A stretch of 14,526 nucleotides of DNA, from contig DATCKS010000104.1 in assembly GCA_036562265.1 (NCBI GenBank), forward strand, positions 1-14,526. The letters are read 5' to 3'. The position numbers and the translations under genes are program-made. The stretch comes from DASVDK01 sp036562265 [NCBI: Thermodesulfobacteriota bacterium] (lineage in GTDB: Bacteria; DASVDK01). Numbering within the stretch: position 1 is the stretch's first letter; every line of letters starts with the position of its first letter. Below are positions 1 through 7,133 of the stretch, piece after piece. A model generated the notes under the pieces. That model saw nothing but the letters and a program-made list of their open reading frames with translations. It was not told the origin of the DNA and did no database searches.

Positions 1-5
1 CATGT

Positions 6-224
6 ATGGCTCGTGATGATCTCATTCAGCTCGAGGGCGTCGTCACCGAGGTGAAATCGACCAACTACTTCACCGTCAAGACCGACTCCGGACCGGTCGT
101 CACCGCGCAGCTCTCGGGCCGCATGCGGAAGTTCCGGATCCGCGTCGTCCAGGGCGACCGGGTGGTCGTCAGCGTGTCGCCGTACGATCCCACCCACGGC
201 CTCATCACCTACCGACCGAAGTAA
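6..224 (+). CDS. infA: Translation initiation factor IF-1 (stand-alone copy)
   Basis: Encodes 72 residues, the usual length of bacterial IF-1, a cytoplasmic single-domain OB-fold (S1-like) protein that binds the ribosomal A site during initiation. Family landmarks are the N-terminal MARDDLIQLEG, the SGRMRK segment (residues 38-42) with the basic cluster RKFRIRVV, the GDRV turn (50-53), and SPYDPTHGLITYR (58-70). It departs from the textbook sequence: the middle strands read NYFTVKTDSG where housekeeping IF-1 usually has a MFRVEL(E/D)NG-type segment, and the end is ITYRPK rather than ITYRYK. It is not next to ribosomal protein genes or secY, as the housekeeping copy often is, so it may be a second paralogue. 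Only 5 bases precede the ATG, so its ribosome binding site and promoter cannot be judged. Family assignment is secure; its role as sole or extra IF-1 is not. Confidence 0.95.
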   Translation: MARDDLIQLEGVVTEVKSTNYFTVKTDSGPVVTAQLSGRMRKFRIRVVQGDRVVVSVSPYDPTHGLITYRPK

Positions 225-235
225 CCTGACGCTGC

Positions 236-264
236 TTGCCCCGCACATAGCGGCCGTGTACGCT
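236..264 (+). promoter_or_regulatory. Possible promoter for the first M20 peptidase
   Basis: TTGCCC (236-241) and TACGCT (259-264) are separated by 17 nt in the 48-bp gap after infA. The -10 hexamer lies 8 nt before the ATG at 273, which has no Shine-Dalgarno sequence, so a transcript from here would be nearly leaderless. Both hexamers are only moderate matches to consensus; this is inference from spacing. Confidence 0.3.
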
Positions 265-272
265 CGTCATCC

Positions 273-1415
273 ATGAGCGACCCGGTCCTCGCCGACCTCG
301 CCCGCCGGGAGACGGAGATGGTCGAGATGCTCGGCCGTCTCGTGTCGATCGACTCGGGCAGCTACGACAAGGCGGGCGTCGACGCCGTCGGCGCCGTCCT
401 GCGCGGCTTCCTCGAGGCCGAGGGGGTCGCCTGCCGCGTCCTCCCCCACCCGACCCTGGGAGACTGCCTGATCGCCACGGTCGGGGCCGGCCGGGACACG
501 GCGCTCCTCATGGGGCACCGCGACACCGTCTTCCCCCGGGGCACAGCCGCGGAGCGCCCCTTCCGCGTGGCCGACGGCGTCGCCACCGGGCCCGGCGTGG
601 CCGACATGAAGGCGGGCCTCGTCATGAACGCGTTCGTGCTGGCCGCCTTCGCGCGAGCCGGCACCCCGATCCCGCTCGTCGGCCTCTTCACCGCCGACGA
701 GGAGATCGGCTCGCCCTCCTCGCGGCCGATCATCGAGGCCGAGGCGCGCCGCGCGAAAGCCGTCTTCAACGCCGAGCCGGGCCGGCCGAGCGGCAACGTG
801 GTCGTCCGCCGGAAGGGGGCGGCCTTCCTCGAGGTCCAGGTGACCGGGCGCGCCGTCCACTCGGGCGTCGAGCCGCAGAACGGCGCGTCGGCCATCGAGG
901 CGCTCGCGCGGAAGATCACCCGCCTCCACGCCCTCACCGACTACGACGCCGGCGTCACGGTGAACGTCGGCCTCGTGCGCGGCGGGACCGCGGTCAACGT
1001 GGTGGCGGCCGAGGCGCACGCCGAGGTGGACGTCCGCTACCCGACGCCCGAGGCGATGGCGCGGGTGCTCGACGAGGTGCGCGCCATCGTCGACACGGTG
1101 GAGGTGCCGGGGACCGCGGCCCGCCTCGTCGAGCGGGCGACGTTCGTCCCCCTCGTGCCGACCGAAGCCTCGACGCGCCTCTTCGACCTCTACACCCGGT
1201 GCGCGGCGGACGTCGGCCTCACCGTGGGCGGCGAGGCGACGGGCGGCTCGGCCGACTCCGGCTTCGCGGCGGCCGTCGGCGCGCCGACGCTCTGCGGGAC
1301 CGGCCCGGTCGGCGGCAATCCCCACCGCCCCGACGAGTACTGCCGGGTCGACACGCTGGTGCCGCGCGCGCAGGCGCTCGCGCTCACGATCCTGCGCCTG
1401 GGCCGCGCCGCCTGA
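273..1415 (+). CDS. M20 family metallopeptidase (glutamate carboxypeptidase/CPG2-like)
   Basis: A 380-residue zinc-dependent amidohydrolase of the M20 (ArgE/DapE/CPG2) family. Such enzymes remove C-terminal amino acids or N-acyl groups using a two-metal centre. The full ligand set is visible: H82 and D84 in GHRDTV, bridging D111 in GVADMKAG, general base E143 and metal ligand E144 in TADEEIGS, E168 in NAEPGR, and H351 in GNPHRPDEY. H196 (AVHSG) lies in the dimerisation domain inserted at roughly residues 180-290. The length fits the family and no signal peptide is seen. The ATG at 273 has no recognisable ribosome binding site; a TACGCT hexamer just upstream suggests a leaderless message. The gene ends 15 bp from the convergent oxidoreductase. 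Family certain; substrate unknown. Its position next to a peptide-uptake operon with two more M20 proteins suggests, but does not prove, a shared pathway. Confidence 0.93.
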   Translation: MSDPVLADLARRETEMVEMLGRLVSIDSGSYDKAGVDAVGAVLRGFLEAEGVACRVLPHPTLGDCLIATVGAGRDTALLMGHRDTVFPRGTAAERPFRVADGVATGPGVADMKAGLVMNAFVLAAFARAGTPIPLVGLFTADEEIGSPSSRPIIEAEARRAKAVFNAEPGRPSGNVVVRRKGAAFLEVQVTGRAVHSGVEPQNGASAIEALARKITRLHALTDYDAGVTVNVGLVRGGTAVNVVAAEAHAEVDVRYPTPEAMARVLDEVRAIVDTVEVPGTAARLVERATFVPLVPTEASTRLFDLYTRCAADVGLTVGGEATGGSADSGFAAAVGAPTLCGTGPVGGNPHRPDEYCRVDTLVPRAQALALTILRLGRAA

Positions 1416-1430
1416 GGGGCCGCGCGGCGC
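1405..1430. terminator. Weak hairpin between convergent genes
   Basis: GCGCCGC (1405-1411) can pair with GCGGCGC (1424-1430) around a 12-nt loop, and a 10-bp palindrome GCCGCGCGGC (1419-1428) sits inside. It covers the stop codon of the M20 gene and the 15-bp gap before the oxidoreductase stop. No T-run follows on either strand, so it does not look like a classical intrinsic terminator. In sequence this GC-rich such pairings arise by chance. Confidence 0.2.
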
Positions 1431-2669
1431 TCACGCGAAGCGCGCGGGCGAGAGCGGGGCCACGTCGAGCGACGTGGGGGCGCCCGCCACGATCTCCGAC
1501 ACCAGCCGGCCGGTGATCGGCCCGAGGGAGACGCCGAGCATCGCGTGCCCGGTGGCGAGGACGACGTTGTCGAGGCCGGGCGGCCGCCCCACGATCGGCA
1601 GCCCGTCGGGCGTACAGGGCCTGAGCCCCGCCCACGGCTCGGCCGCGAGCGGGGGCCCGGGGTCGCGCAGGTAGGTCCGCGCGGCCCGCCGGATCGCCTC
1701 CACCCGGCGGGGGGAGATCGACAGATCGGTCCCCGCAAGCTCGAGGGTCCCGGCGTAGCGGAGCCGGTCGCCCATCGGCGTGACGGCGACCCTCGCCTCG
1801 GCCAGCATGAGCGGTCTCGACGGCCCGCCCGCCGGCCTGGGACCGGTGAGGCTGTAGCCCTTGGCCGCCTCGACCGGGATCCGCACGCCGAGGTCGCGGG
1901 CGAAGGCCGGCGCGAAGGCGCCGGTCGCCACCACGACGGCCTCGCACGGCAGGTCCCCCTCCGGGGTGCGCACGGCGGTCACGCGGCGCCCGTTGCGGCG
2001 CAGGCCGATCGCCGCGATGCCGGTGCGCACCTCGACGCCGTGCGACCCGGCGGCGAGCCGCGCAAGCCCGGTGACGAAACGATCGGGGACGATCTGCGCG
2101 TCCGCGGCGACGTGCAGGCTCCCCACCAGGCCGGGCGCGAGCGCCGGCTCGAACGCCATCGTCTCCTCCGCCCCGAGCAGGCGCGCCTCGATGCCGGCCT
2201 CACCGAGCCGGGCCGCCTCTCGCCTCCCCTCCTCGAAGCCGCTCGCCGACCGGTAGACCTCGAGGATCCCCCGCTCCTCGAATCCGAAGTCGAGCCCGGG
2301 CGTCATGGCGAGTTCCCGGTAGAGGTCGAGGCTCGCCAGGTGGAGCGCCTTGAGGATCGGCGCGGCGCGCCGCACGTGCGCCTCGGTGCACGACGCCGCG
2401 AAGGCGACGAGCCACCGCACGAGCGCGAGGCTCGCCCGCGGCCGGACGTAGAAGGGGCTCTCCGGGTCGAGCATCCACCGGAGTCCCTTCGAGAGCACGC
2501 CGGGGGCGGCGAGCGGCACGCTGTGGCTCGGCACCAGGAGCCCGGCGTTGCCCGCGGAGGCGCCCGAGGCGATCGCCGCCCGCTCGAGGAGCGTGACCGG
2601 CAGACCTCGCCTCGCGAGGTAGTAGGCCGACGCCACGCCGACGATCCCACCGCCGATCACGACGACCAT
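1431..2669 (-). CDS. FAD-dependent D-amino-acid dehydrogenase-like oxidoreductase (DadA family)
   Basis: A 412-residue DAO/DadA-family flavoenzyme, which oxidises the C-N bond of D-amino acids or N-substituted amino acids to an oxo/imino acid, usually passing electrons to the membrane quinone pool. Visible features are the N-terminal dinucleotide-binding loop GGGIVG (6-11) with E29 at the end of the second strand, the family segment SAGNAGLLVP (38-47), the AAPGVLSKGLRWML stretch (54-67), AKGYSLTGP (269-277), and the C-terminal FAD motif GLRPCTPDGLPIVG (348-361) followed by ATGHAMLG (372-379). The start at 2669 is chosen because GAGGAGG lies 5 nt upstream and the FAD loop begins at once; the reading frame stays open further upstream, but that is antisense to the next gene. 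It is transcribed divergently from the amidinohydrolase-transporter operon through a 69-bp shared promoter region. Alternatives are D-hydroxyproline dehydrogenase or an opine oxidase-like enzyme; sequence alone does not decide. Confidence 0.88.
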   Translation of the reverse strand: MVVVIGGGIVGVASAYYLARRGLPVTLLERAAIASGASAGNAGLLVPSHSVPLAAPGVLSKGLRWMLDPESPFYVRPRASLALVRWLVAFAASCTEAHVRRAAPILKALHLASLDLYRELAMTPGLDFGFEERGILEVYRSASGFEEGRREAARLGEAGIEARLLGAEETMAFEPALAPGLVGSLHVAADAQIVPDRFVTGLARLAAGSHGVEVRTGIAAIGLRRNGRRVTAVRTPEGDLPCEAVVVATGAFAPAFARDLGVRIPVEAAKGYSLTGPRPAGGPSRPLMLAEARVAVTPMGDRLRYAGTLELAGTDLSISPRRVEAIRRAARTYLRDPGPPLAAEPWAGLRPCTPDGLPIVGRPPGLDNVVLATGHAMLGVSLGPITGRLVSEIVAGAPTSLDVAPLSPARFA

Positions 2670-2689
2670 GCTGGCCTCCTCGAGAGCGG

Positions 2690-2738
2690 ATCGTGTGGTA
2701 CTTGCTTGAGTGGTCAAGGATGTTCTATTCTGCCCGAC
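2690..2738. promoter_or_regulatory. Overlapping divergent promoters with inverted-repeat operator
   Basis: Plus strand: TTGCTT (2702-2707), an 18-nt spacer and TATTCT (2726-2731), ending 7 nt before the ATG at 2739. Minus strand: TTGACC (complement of 2712-2717), a 16-nt spacer and CACGAT (complement of 2690-2695) in front of the oxidoreductase. Both -35 regions coincide with the inverted repeat CTTGA-GTGG-TCAAG (2705-2718). A dimeric regulator bound there would cover both promoters. This stretch is also AT-richer than its surroundings. No regulator gene adjoins it, so the protein involved is unknown. Confidence 0.45.
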
Positions 2739-3758
2739 ATGGCACTCAAGGACACCCCGCAGTACTACCACGAAGTTCTCAAACGCATTCCCCCTCGCGC
2801 GCTGCCGGCCTTCGAGGAGCCGGAGATGCAGGAGCGGGTCTGGGGCCGCCGCTGGGGCGTCTACGACGACGTCGGGCCGCTCAAGATCTGCGCCGTGCAC
2901 CGGCCGGGCGACGAGATTCGGGTCATGACGCAGGACAAGTACGACCCGACGATCGAGGCCCTGATCGACGACGACGCGCAGTGGTACTTCCGATCGGACC
3001 GCGCGCCGAACCTCGAGAAGATGCAGGCCGAGCACGACCAGATGACCCGGGCGCTGCGCGAGGAGGGGGTCGAGATCGTCGAGATCGGGGGGTCGCCGAC
3101 CGACCCGAAGGCGATGTACACGCGCGACAACGCCGTGGCGGTCCAGGGAGGGGCCATCATCGCCCGCATGGGGCCGGTCGGCCGCAACTTCGGCTGCGGG
3201 CGGCGCGGCGAGGAGGCTTACGCGGCGCGCGCGATCGCCGCGCTCGGCATGCCGATCCTCCGCACCATCCACGGCACCGGCCTCTTCGAGGGCGGCAGCT
3301 TCTGCTTCCTCAACGAGCGAAACGCCGCCATCGGCCTCTCGTTCCGCCAGAACGAGGAGGCGGCGCGCCAGATCGAGGAGGTGCTGGCGGTGCAGGGGGT
3401 GAAGCTCCACCGGGTGCCGCTCACCGGCCACAGCCTCCACATCGACAGCGCCATCGTCATGGTGGCCAAGGACCTGGCCCTCGTGAACGTGTCGCGCCTC
3501 CCCTACTGGTTCCTCGACACGTTGAAGGACCTCGGGATCCACACGGTGGAGGCGCACTGGGCCGACAACCCGCGCGTCGTCAACTGCCTCGCCGTGCGTC
3601 CGGGGCGTGTCCTGCTCGCCATCAACAACGGCGACGGCACCGCCGAACGGCTCGTCAAGCTCGGCGTCGAGGTGATCCCCATCGACTACGCCGAATGTCA
3701 GATGAACGGCGGCGGGATCCACTGCTCCACGCTGCCGCTCTTGCGCGAACGCGCCTGA
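2739..3758 (+). CDS. Amidinotransferase-fold guanidine hydrolase (arginine deiminase/DDAH superfamily)
   Basis: A 339-residue member of the guanidino-modifying superfamily (arginine deiminase, dimethylarginine dimethylaminohydrolase, agmatine deiminase, amidinotransferases). These cytoplasmic enzymes attack a guanidinium carbon with a cysteine and form a thiouronium intermediate. The catalytic set is recognisable: TRDN (128-131), E184 in FEGGSF, H234 and D236 in HSLHID, and nucleophile C329 in NGGGIHCSTLPL near the C-terminus. Length is between DDAH (about 250-285) and arginine deiminase (about 400). The ATG at 2739 starts MALKDTPQYY; it has no Shine-Dalgarno sequence, and TATTCT ends 7 nt upstream, which suggests a leaderless transcript. 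It is first in the operon, 17 bp before the substrate-binding protein. A hydrolase of arginine or of an N-modified arginine/guanidino acid is the likeliest role; a true amidinotransferase is possible. Superfamily sure, substrate not. Confidence 0.88.
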   Translation: MALKDTPQYYHEVLKRIPPRALPAFEEPEMQERVWGRRWGVYDDVGPLKICAVHRPGDEIRVMTQDKYDPTIEALIDDDAQWYFRSDRAPNLEKMQAEHDQMTRALREEGVEIVEIGGSPTDPKAMYTRDNAVAVQGGAIIARMGPVGRNFGCGRRGEEAYAARAIAALGMPILRTIHGTGLFEGGSFCFLNERNAAIGLSFRQNEEAARQIEEVLAVQGVKLHRVPLTGHSLHIDSAIVMVAKDLALVNVSRLPYWFLDTLKDLGIHTVEAHWADNPRVVNCLAVRPGRVLLAINNGDGTAERLVKLGVEVIPIDYAECQMNGGGIHCSTLPLLRERA

Positions 3759-3762
3759 ACCC

Positions 3763-3769
3763 GGGAGGA
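3763..3769 (+). promoter_or_regulatory. Strong ribosome binding site of the substrate-binding protein
   Basis: GGGAGGA lies 6 nt before the ATG at 3776. It fixes the start of the binding-protein gene in front of its signal peptide, although the frame is open far upstream. It is one of the best Shine-Dalgarno sequences in the window, consistent with high expression of the binding protein relative to the permeases. Confidence 0.7.
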
Positions 3770-3775
3770 AGGATC

Positions 3776-5356
3776 ATGCTGTCTCGCATCGCGACGTTCA
3801 CCGCCGCGCTGCTGCTGCTGGCCGTCGCCAGCGCGTCCCATGCAGCCACGCCGCCCGACACGCTCGTCATCGGCTACAACCGGGCGGCCAACAACCTGCT
3901 ACCGGGCCAGAACCCGGGGTTGCCCAACATCTGGGCCAACATGCTGATCTACGACTGCCTCGTCATCCACGACGGGGAGGGGAAGATTCACCCGGGTCTC
4001 GCCGAGCGGTGGGAGCTGGCGAAGGACGGCGTCACCTGGACCTTCCACCTCCGCAAGGACGTGACCTTCCACTCGGGGCGGAAGTTCACGGCGAAGGACG
4101 TGAAGGCCCACTTCGACATGTGGAAGACGCTGCCGACGGCGAGCAAGATCGCGGCGCTCGACCGGACGGAGATCGTCGACGACTACACGGTCCGCTTCGT
4201 CCTCAAGTACCCGACGCTGGTCTTCCTCAACATGATCAGCCAGACGGAGTGGTCGTACTGCGGCATCCCCGACTCCGAGCAGGTGGCCAAGTACGGCAAG
4301 GACTACGGCGTGGTGCCGGAGTCGGTCTCCGGGACCGGCCCGTTCAAGCTCGTCCGGTGGATCCGCGAGGACCGGCTGGAGTTCGAGCGTAACCCGGCCT
4401 ACACGTGGGGCCCGGCGTTCTACAAGAACCGCGGGCCGGCCCACATCCAGAAGGTCGTCATCCGCTCGATCGCCGACGCCGCCGCGCGCACGGCCGCGCT
4501 CGAGCGGGGCGAGATCGACATGGACATCAGCCTCTCGGAGTTCGACGCCAAGCGGCTGTCGGCCATGAAGGGGCTCTCGGTCATCGTCAAGCCGAAGAAC
4601 ACGACCCACAACCTCGGCTTCAACCACGACAAGCCGCTCTGGAAGGACGTGCGCGTCCGCCAGGCGCTGATGTACGCGATCGACCAGAAGCCGATCGTCG
4701 AGGCGGTCTTCGCGGGCTACGCCCAGCCGGCGATCGGGCTCTTCGCGCCGTCGGTCGAGGGGTCCGCCCCCGACGACGCGGTGCGCGCCGTCTTCCCCGG
4801 CTACAACCCCGAGAAGGCGAAGGCCCTCCTCGACGAGGCGGGCTGGAAGCCGGGGCCCGACGGCATCCGCGTGAAGGACGGGCAGCGGCTCGCGTTCAAC
4901 GTCTTCGTCTACAGCGAGCCGCAGGCGAACACCCTCACCGTGATCCAGGAGCAGTGGCGCGCGATCGGCGCCGAGGCGACGATCCGGCAGATGGAGTACG
5001 CCGCCTGGATCGAGGCGACCAAGAAGGGTGAGCACGACATCCGCTACGTCGACGGTACGCACAGCACGGCCGACATCGCGTACTGGTACACCTGCGCGGC
5101 GCGTCCGCACCCGAACAACATCTTCTGGTGCGACCCGACGACGGAGAAGCTCTACGAGATCACGCAGAAGACCACCGATCCGGCCGCGCGGGTCAAGGCC
5201 TTCCAGGACCTCGAGCTCGACCTCATCAAGCGCGCGGTCCTGATCCCGATGCCCCACACCGCCTGGGTCGTGGGCGTCTGGGACAGCGTGAAGGACCTCG
5301 AGCTGCACCCGATCCACGGGTACTACAAGCTCCTGGACGCGAGGAAGGCGCGCTGA
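3776..5356 (+). CDS. ABC transporter substrate-binding protein, family 5 (DppA/OppA type)
   Basis: A 526-residue extracytoplasmic binding protein of the SBP_bac_5 family, which captures di/oligopeptides, nickel complexes, opines or sugars for import. A Sec signal peptide is clear: positive start MLSR, hydrophobic core AALLLLAVA, and likely cleavage after SHA (residue 23). No lipobox cysteine follows, so a soluble periplasmic protein is expected. Family signatures include LAERWELAKDGVTWTFHLRK, the SGTGPFKLVRW segment near residue 200, LERGEIDM, and WKDVRVRQALMYAIDQ. Two cysteines in the C-terminal half (CAARPHPNNIFWC) are close enough to form a disulphide in the periplasm. It precedes two cognate permeases and overlaps the first by 4 bp. 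The neighbouring peptidases and guanidine hydrolase point to a peptide or amide-linked amino acid ligand, but the ligand cannot be read from sequence. Confidence 0.94.
   Translation: MLSRIATFTAALLLLAVASASHAATPPDTLVIGYNRAANNLLPGQNPGLPNIWANMLIYDCLVIHDGEGKIHPGLAERWELAKDGVTWTFHLRKDVTFHSGRKFTAKDVKAHFDMWKTLPTASKIAALDRTEIVDDYTVRFVLKYPTLVFLNMISQTEWSYCGIPDSEQVAKYGKDYGVVPESVSGTGPFKLVRWIREDRLEFERNPAYTWGPAFYKNRGPAHIQKVVIRSIADAAARTAALERGEIDMDISLSEFDAKRLSAMKGLSVIVKPKNTTHNLGFNHDKPLWKDVRVRQALMYAIDQKPIVEAVFAGYAQPAIGLFAPSVEGSAPDDAVRAVFPGYNPEKAKALLDEAGWKPGPDGIRVKDGQRLAFNVFVYSEPQANTLTVIQEQWRAIGAEATIRQMEYAAWIEATKKGEHDIRYVDGTHSTADIAYWYTCAARPHPNNIFWCDPTTEKLYEITQKTTDPAARVKAFQDLELDLIKRAVLIPMPHTAWVVGVWDSVKDLELHPIHGYYKLLDARKAR
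5341..5355 (+). promoter_or_regulatory. Ribosome binding site deciding a CTG start
   Basis: GAGGAAGG (5341-5348) lies within the last codons of the binding-protein gene and ends 4 nt before CTG at 5353-5355 (GAGG itself is 8 nt away). The CTG overlaps the TGA stop as CTGA, mirroring the ATGA and GTGA junctions downstream. No in-frame ATG, GTG or TTG lies close enough to give a normal permease N-terminus. Confidence 0.55.
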
Positions 5357-6297
5357 TCCCGTACGTCCTCAGGCGGCTCACCGCCGCCTGCTTCATCCTG
5401 GTCGGGGTCTCCCTGCTGGTGTTCGTCGCCGTGCGGCTCATCCCGGGAGACCCCGCCGCCGTCCTGGCCGGCGCCGACACCACGTCCGAGCAGATCGAGC
5501 AGATCCGGCGCGATCTGGGCCTCGATCGTCCGATCTGGGTCCAGTACGTGCGGTACGTGCGCCGGGCGCTGGAAGGGGACCTCGGGCGGTCGATCCACAG
5601 CCGGCAGCCGGTCGCCCAGGAGATCCTCGGCCGCTTCCCGGCCACGCTCGAACTGACGCTGGCGAGCCTCCTCATCGCGTCGATCGTCGGGATCGCCATC
5701 GGGGTGCTCTCGGCCGTGCGGCAGTACAGTCTCCTCGACCACATCACGATGGTCGGCGCGCTTGCCGGCATCTCCATGCCGGTCTTCCTGATCGGCATCC
5801 TCCTGGTCTGGTTCTTCTCGCTCTACCTGGGCTGGCTGCCGACCGGCGGCCGGCCCGAGTGCTGGGCCTGCGCCGATCGCGTGATCCACCTGATCCTCCC
5901 CACCCTGACGCTGGCCGGGATCTCGGTCGGCATGATCGCGCGCCTCACGCGCGCGACCATGCTCGAGGTCATCCGCGAGGACTTCAACCGGACCGCCCGC
6001 GCCAAGGGGCTCAGCGAGCGGGCGGTGATCTGGCGGCACGCCCTCAGGAACGCCCTCATCCCGGTCGTGACCTTCCTCGGGCTCCAGTTCGGCGTCCTCC
6101 TCGGCGGCGCCGTGGTGACCGAGACGATCTTCTCCTGGCCCGGGATGGGCCGGCTCGTCGTCGAGGCCATCGGCTCGCGCGACTACCCGGTCATCCAGGG
6201 GACGGTCCTCTTCATGGCGATCCTGTTCGTCCTCATCAACCTCGCCGTGGACCTCCTCTACGGGGTCCTCGACCCGCGCGTGAGGACCGCACGATGA
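5353..6297 (+). CDS. ABC transporter permease (DppB/OppB type), probable CTG start
   Basis: A 314-residue inner-membrane subunit of a peptide/opine/nickel-type importer. The N-terminus IPYVLRRL followed by a transmembrane helix (about 10-30) and RLIPGDP (28-34) is typical of DppB proteins. Further hydrophobic segments lie at about 100-120, 132-160, 178-198, 235-258 and 282-305. The EAA-like cytoplasmic loop that contacts the ATPase is RTARAKGLSERAV (213-225) leading to RNALIP (232-237), and FSWPGMGRL (260-268) is a conserved permease motif. The start is unusual: alignment to the family demands initiation at the IPYVLRRL segment, where only CTG (5353) is available, with GAGGAAGG properly spaced upstream. 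A single base change would restore ATG, so a sequencing error is possible. Overlaps the preceding gene by 4 bp (CTGA) and the next by 4 bp (ATGA). Confidence 0.92.
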   Translation: MIPYVLRRLTAACFILVGVSLLVFVAVRLIPGDPAAVLAGADTTSEQIEQIRRDLGLDRPIWVQYVRYVRRALEGDLGRSIHSRQPVAQEILGRFPATLELTLASLLIASIVGIAIGVLSAVRQYSLLDHITMVGALAGISMPVFLIGILLVWFFSLYLGWLPTGGRPECWACADRVIHLILPTLTLAGISVGMIARLTRATMLEVIREDFNRTARAKGLSERAVIWRHALRNALIPVVTFLGLQFGVLLGGAVVTETIFSWPGMGRLVVEAIGSRDYPVIQGTVLFMAILFVLINLAVDLLYGVLDPRVRTAR

Positions 6298-7133
6298 GCC
6301 CCGCACTGCGCCGATTCAGCCGGCACCGCCTCGCCGTCGCGGGCCTCGTCTGCCTCGTGCTCATCGTGACCGCATCGGTGGCGGCGCCGCTCCTCACCCC
6401 CTACACGCCGACCCAGCAGTCCTTCACGCGGCGCCTGCAGGGCCCGTCGGCCCAGCACCTCCTGGGGACCGATCAGTTCGGCCGCGACATCTACACGCGC
6501 ATCCTCTACGGCGGCCGGCTCTCGGTCCTCTTCGGCGTCGCGGCGGTCGCCATCGGGCTCGCCGCCGGCGGCAGCCTGGGCCTTGCGGCCGGCTACTTCC
6601 GGCGGGTGGACGGTCCGGCCATGCGGGCGATGGACGTCCTCCTGTCGTTCCCGGCGGTGCTCCTGGCGATCATCGTCGTGGCGATCCTCGGACCCGGCTT
6701 CGGCACGGTCATGCTCGCGGTCGGCATCCGGCAGATCCCCGCGTACGCCCGCATGGTCCGGGGGGCGGTCCTCGTCGTGAAGGCGCTCCCCTACACCGAG
6801 GCCGCGATGGCCCTCGGATCGACCCACTGGCGGACGATCCGCTCGACCATCGTCCCGAACTGCGTCGCGCCGGTCCTCGTCTTCTCGACCTTGCAGATCG
6901 CCAACGCGATCCTGCTCGCGTCGATCCTCTCCTTCCTCGGCCTCGGGGTCCAACCGCCCGCGGCCGAATGGGGGATCATGGTGAACCAGGGTCGCGCGTT
7001 CCTGCGCGACGCCCCGCACGTCGCCATCGTCCCCGGCCTCGCGATCTTCCTCGTCGTCATGAGCTTCAACATGATCGGCGACGGGCTGCGCGACAGCCTC
7101 GACGTGCGGCTCAGGGACGGGAGCCACTCGTGA
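6294..7133 (+). CDS. ABC transporter permease (DppC/OppC type)
   Basis: A 279-residue inner-membrane partner of the preceding permease. It has the DppC layout: one N-terminal helix (about 11-33), a periplasmic stretch ending in HLLGTDQFGRDIYTRILYG (55-73), which is the family hallmark, then five hydrophobic segments. The EAA loop is canonical, with E169, A170, A171, G175 and the IVPN end (186-189), and is the docking site for an ABC ATPase. SFLGLGVQPPAAEWG (213-227) is another typical DppC motif. The ATG at 6294 overlaps the previous stop (ATGA) and has GAGG 8 nt upstream. The gene ends in a GTGA overlap with the next M20 gene. No ATP-binding subunit follows, unlike standard dppABCDF operons, so the ATPases must come from elsewhere in the genome. 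Confidence 0.94.
   Translation: MSPALRRFSRHRLAVAGLVCLVLIVTASVAAPLLTPYTPTQQSFTRRLQGPSAQHLLGTDQFGRDIYTRILYGGRLSVLFGVAAVAIGLAAGGSLGLAAGYFRRVDGPAMRAMDVLLSFPAVLLAIIVVAILGPGFGTVMLAVGIRQIPAYARMVRGAVLVVKALPYTEAAMALGSTHWRTIRSTIVPNCVAPVLVFSTLQIANAILLASILSFLGLGVQPPAAEWGIMVNQGRAFLRDAPHVAIVPGLAIFLVVMSFNMIGDGLRDSLDVRLRDGSHS

Noticed and set aside
267-1325. Long minus-strand open frame opposite the first M20 gene
   Set aside because: Its product is an Arg/Gly/Asp/Val-rich mirror with no domain, and the opposite strand encodes a complete M20 enzyme. Long antisense frames are expected at this GC content.
1545-2738. N-terminal extension of the guanidine hydrolase to 737 residues
   Set aside because: The extra sequence is antisense to the oxidoreductase and low-complexity. 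The family-like region begins at ATG 2739.
2670-3722. Upstream extension of the oxidoreductase frame to 763 residues
   Set aside because: The extension is antisense to the guanidine hydrolase, and a strong GAGGAGG precedes the start at 2669 directly before the FAD loop.
3899-5317. 472-residue minus-strand frame opposite the binding protein
   Set aside because: Composition is a charged, repetitive shadow, and the plus strand has a complete SBP family 5 protein with a signal peptide.
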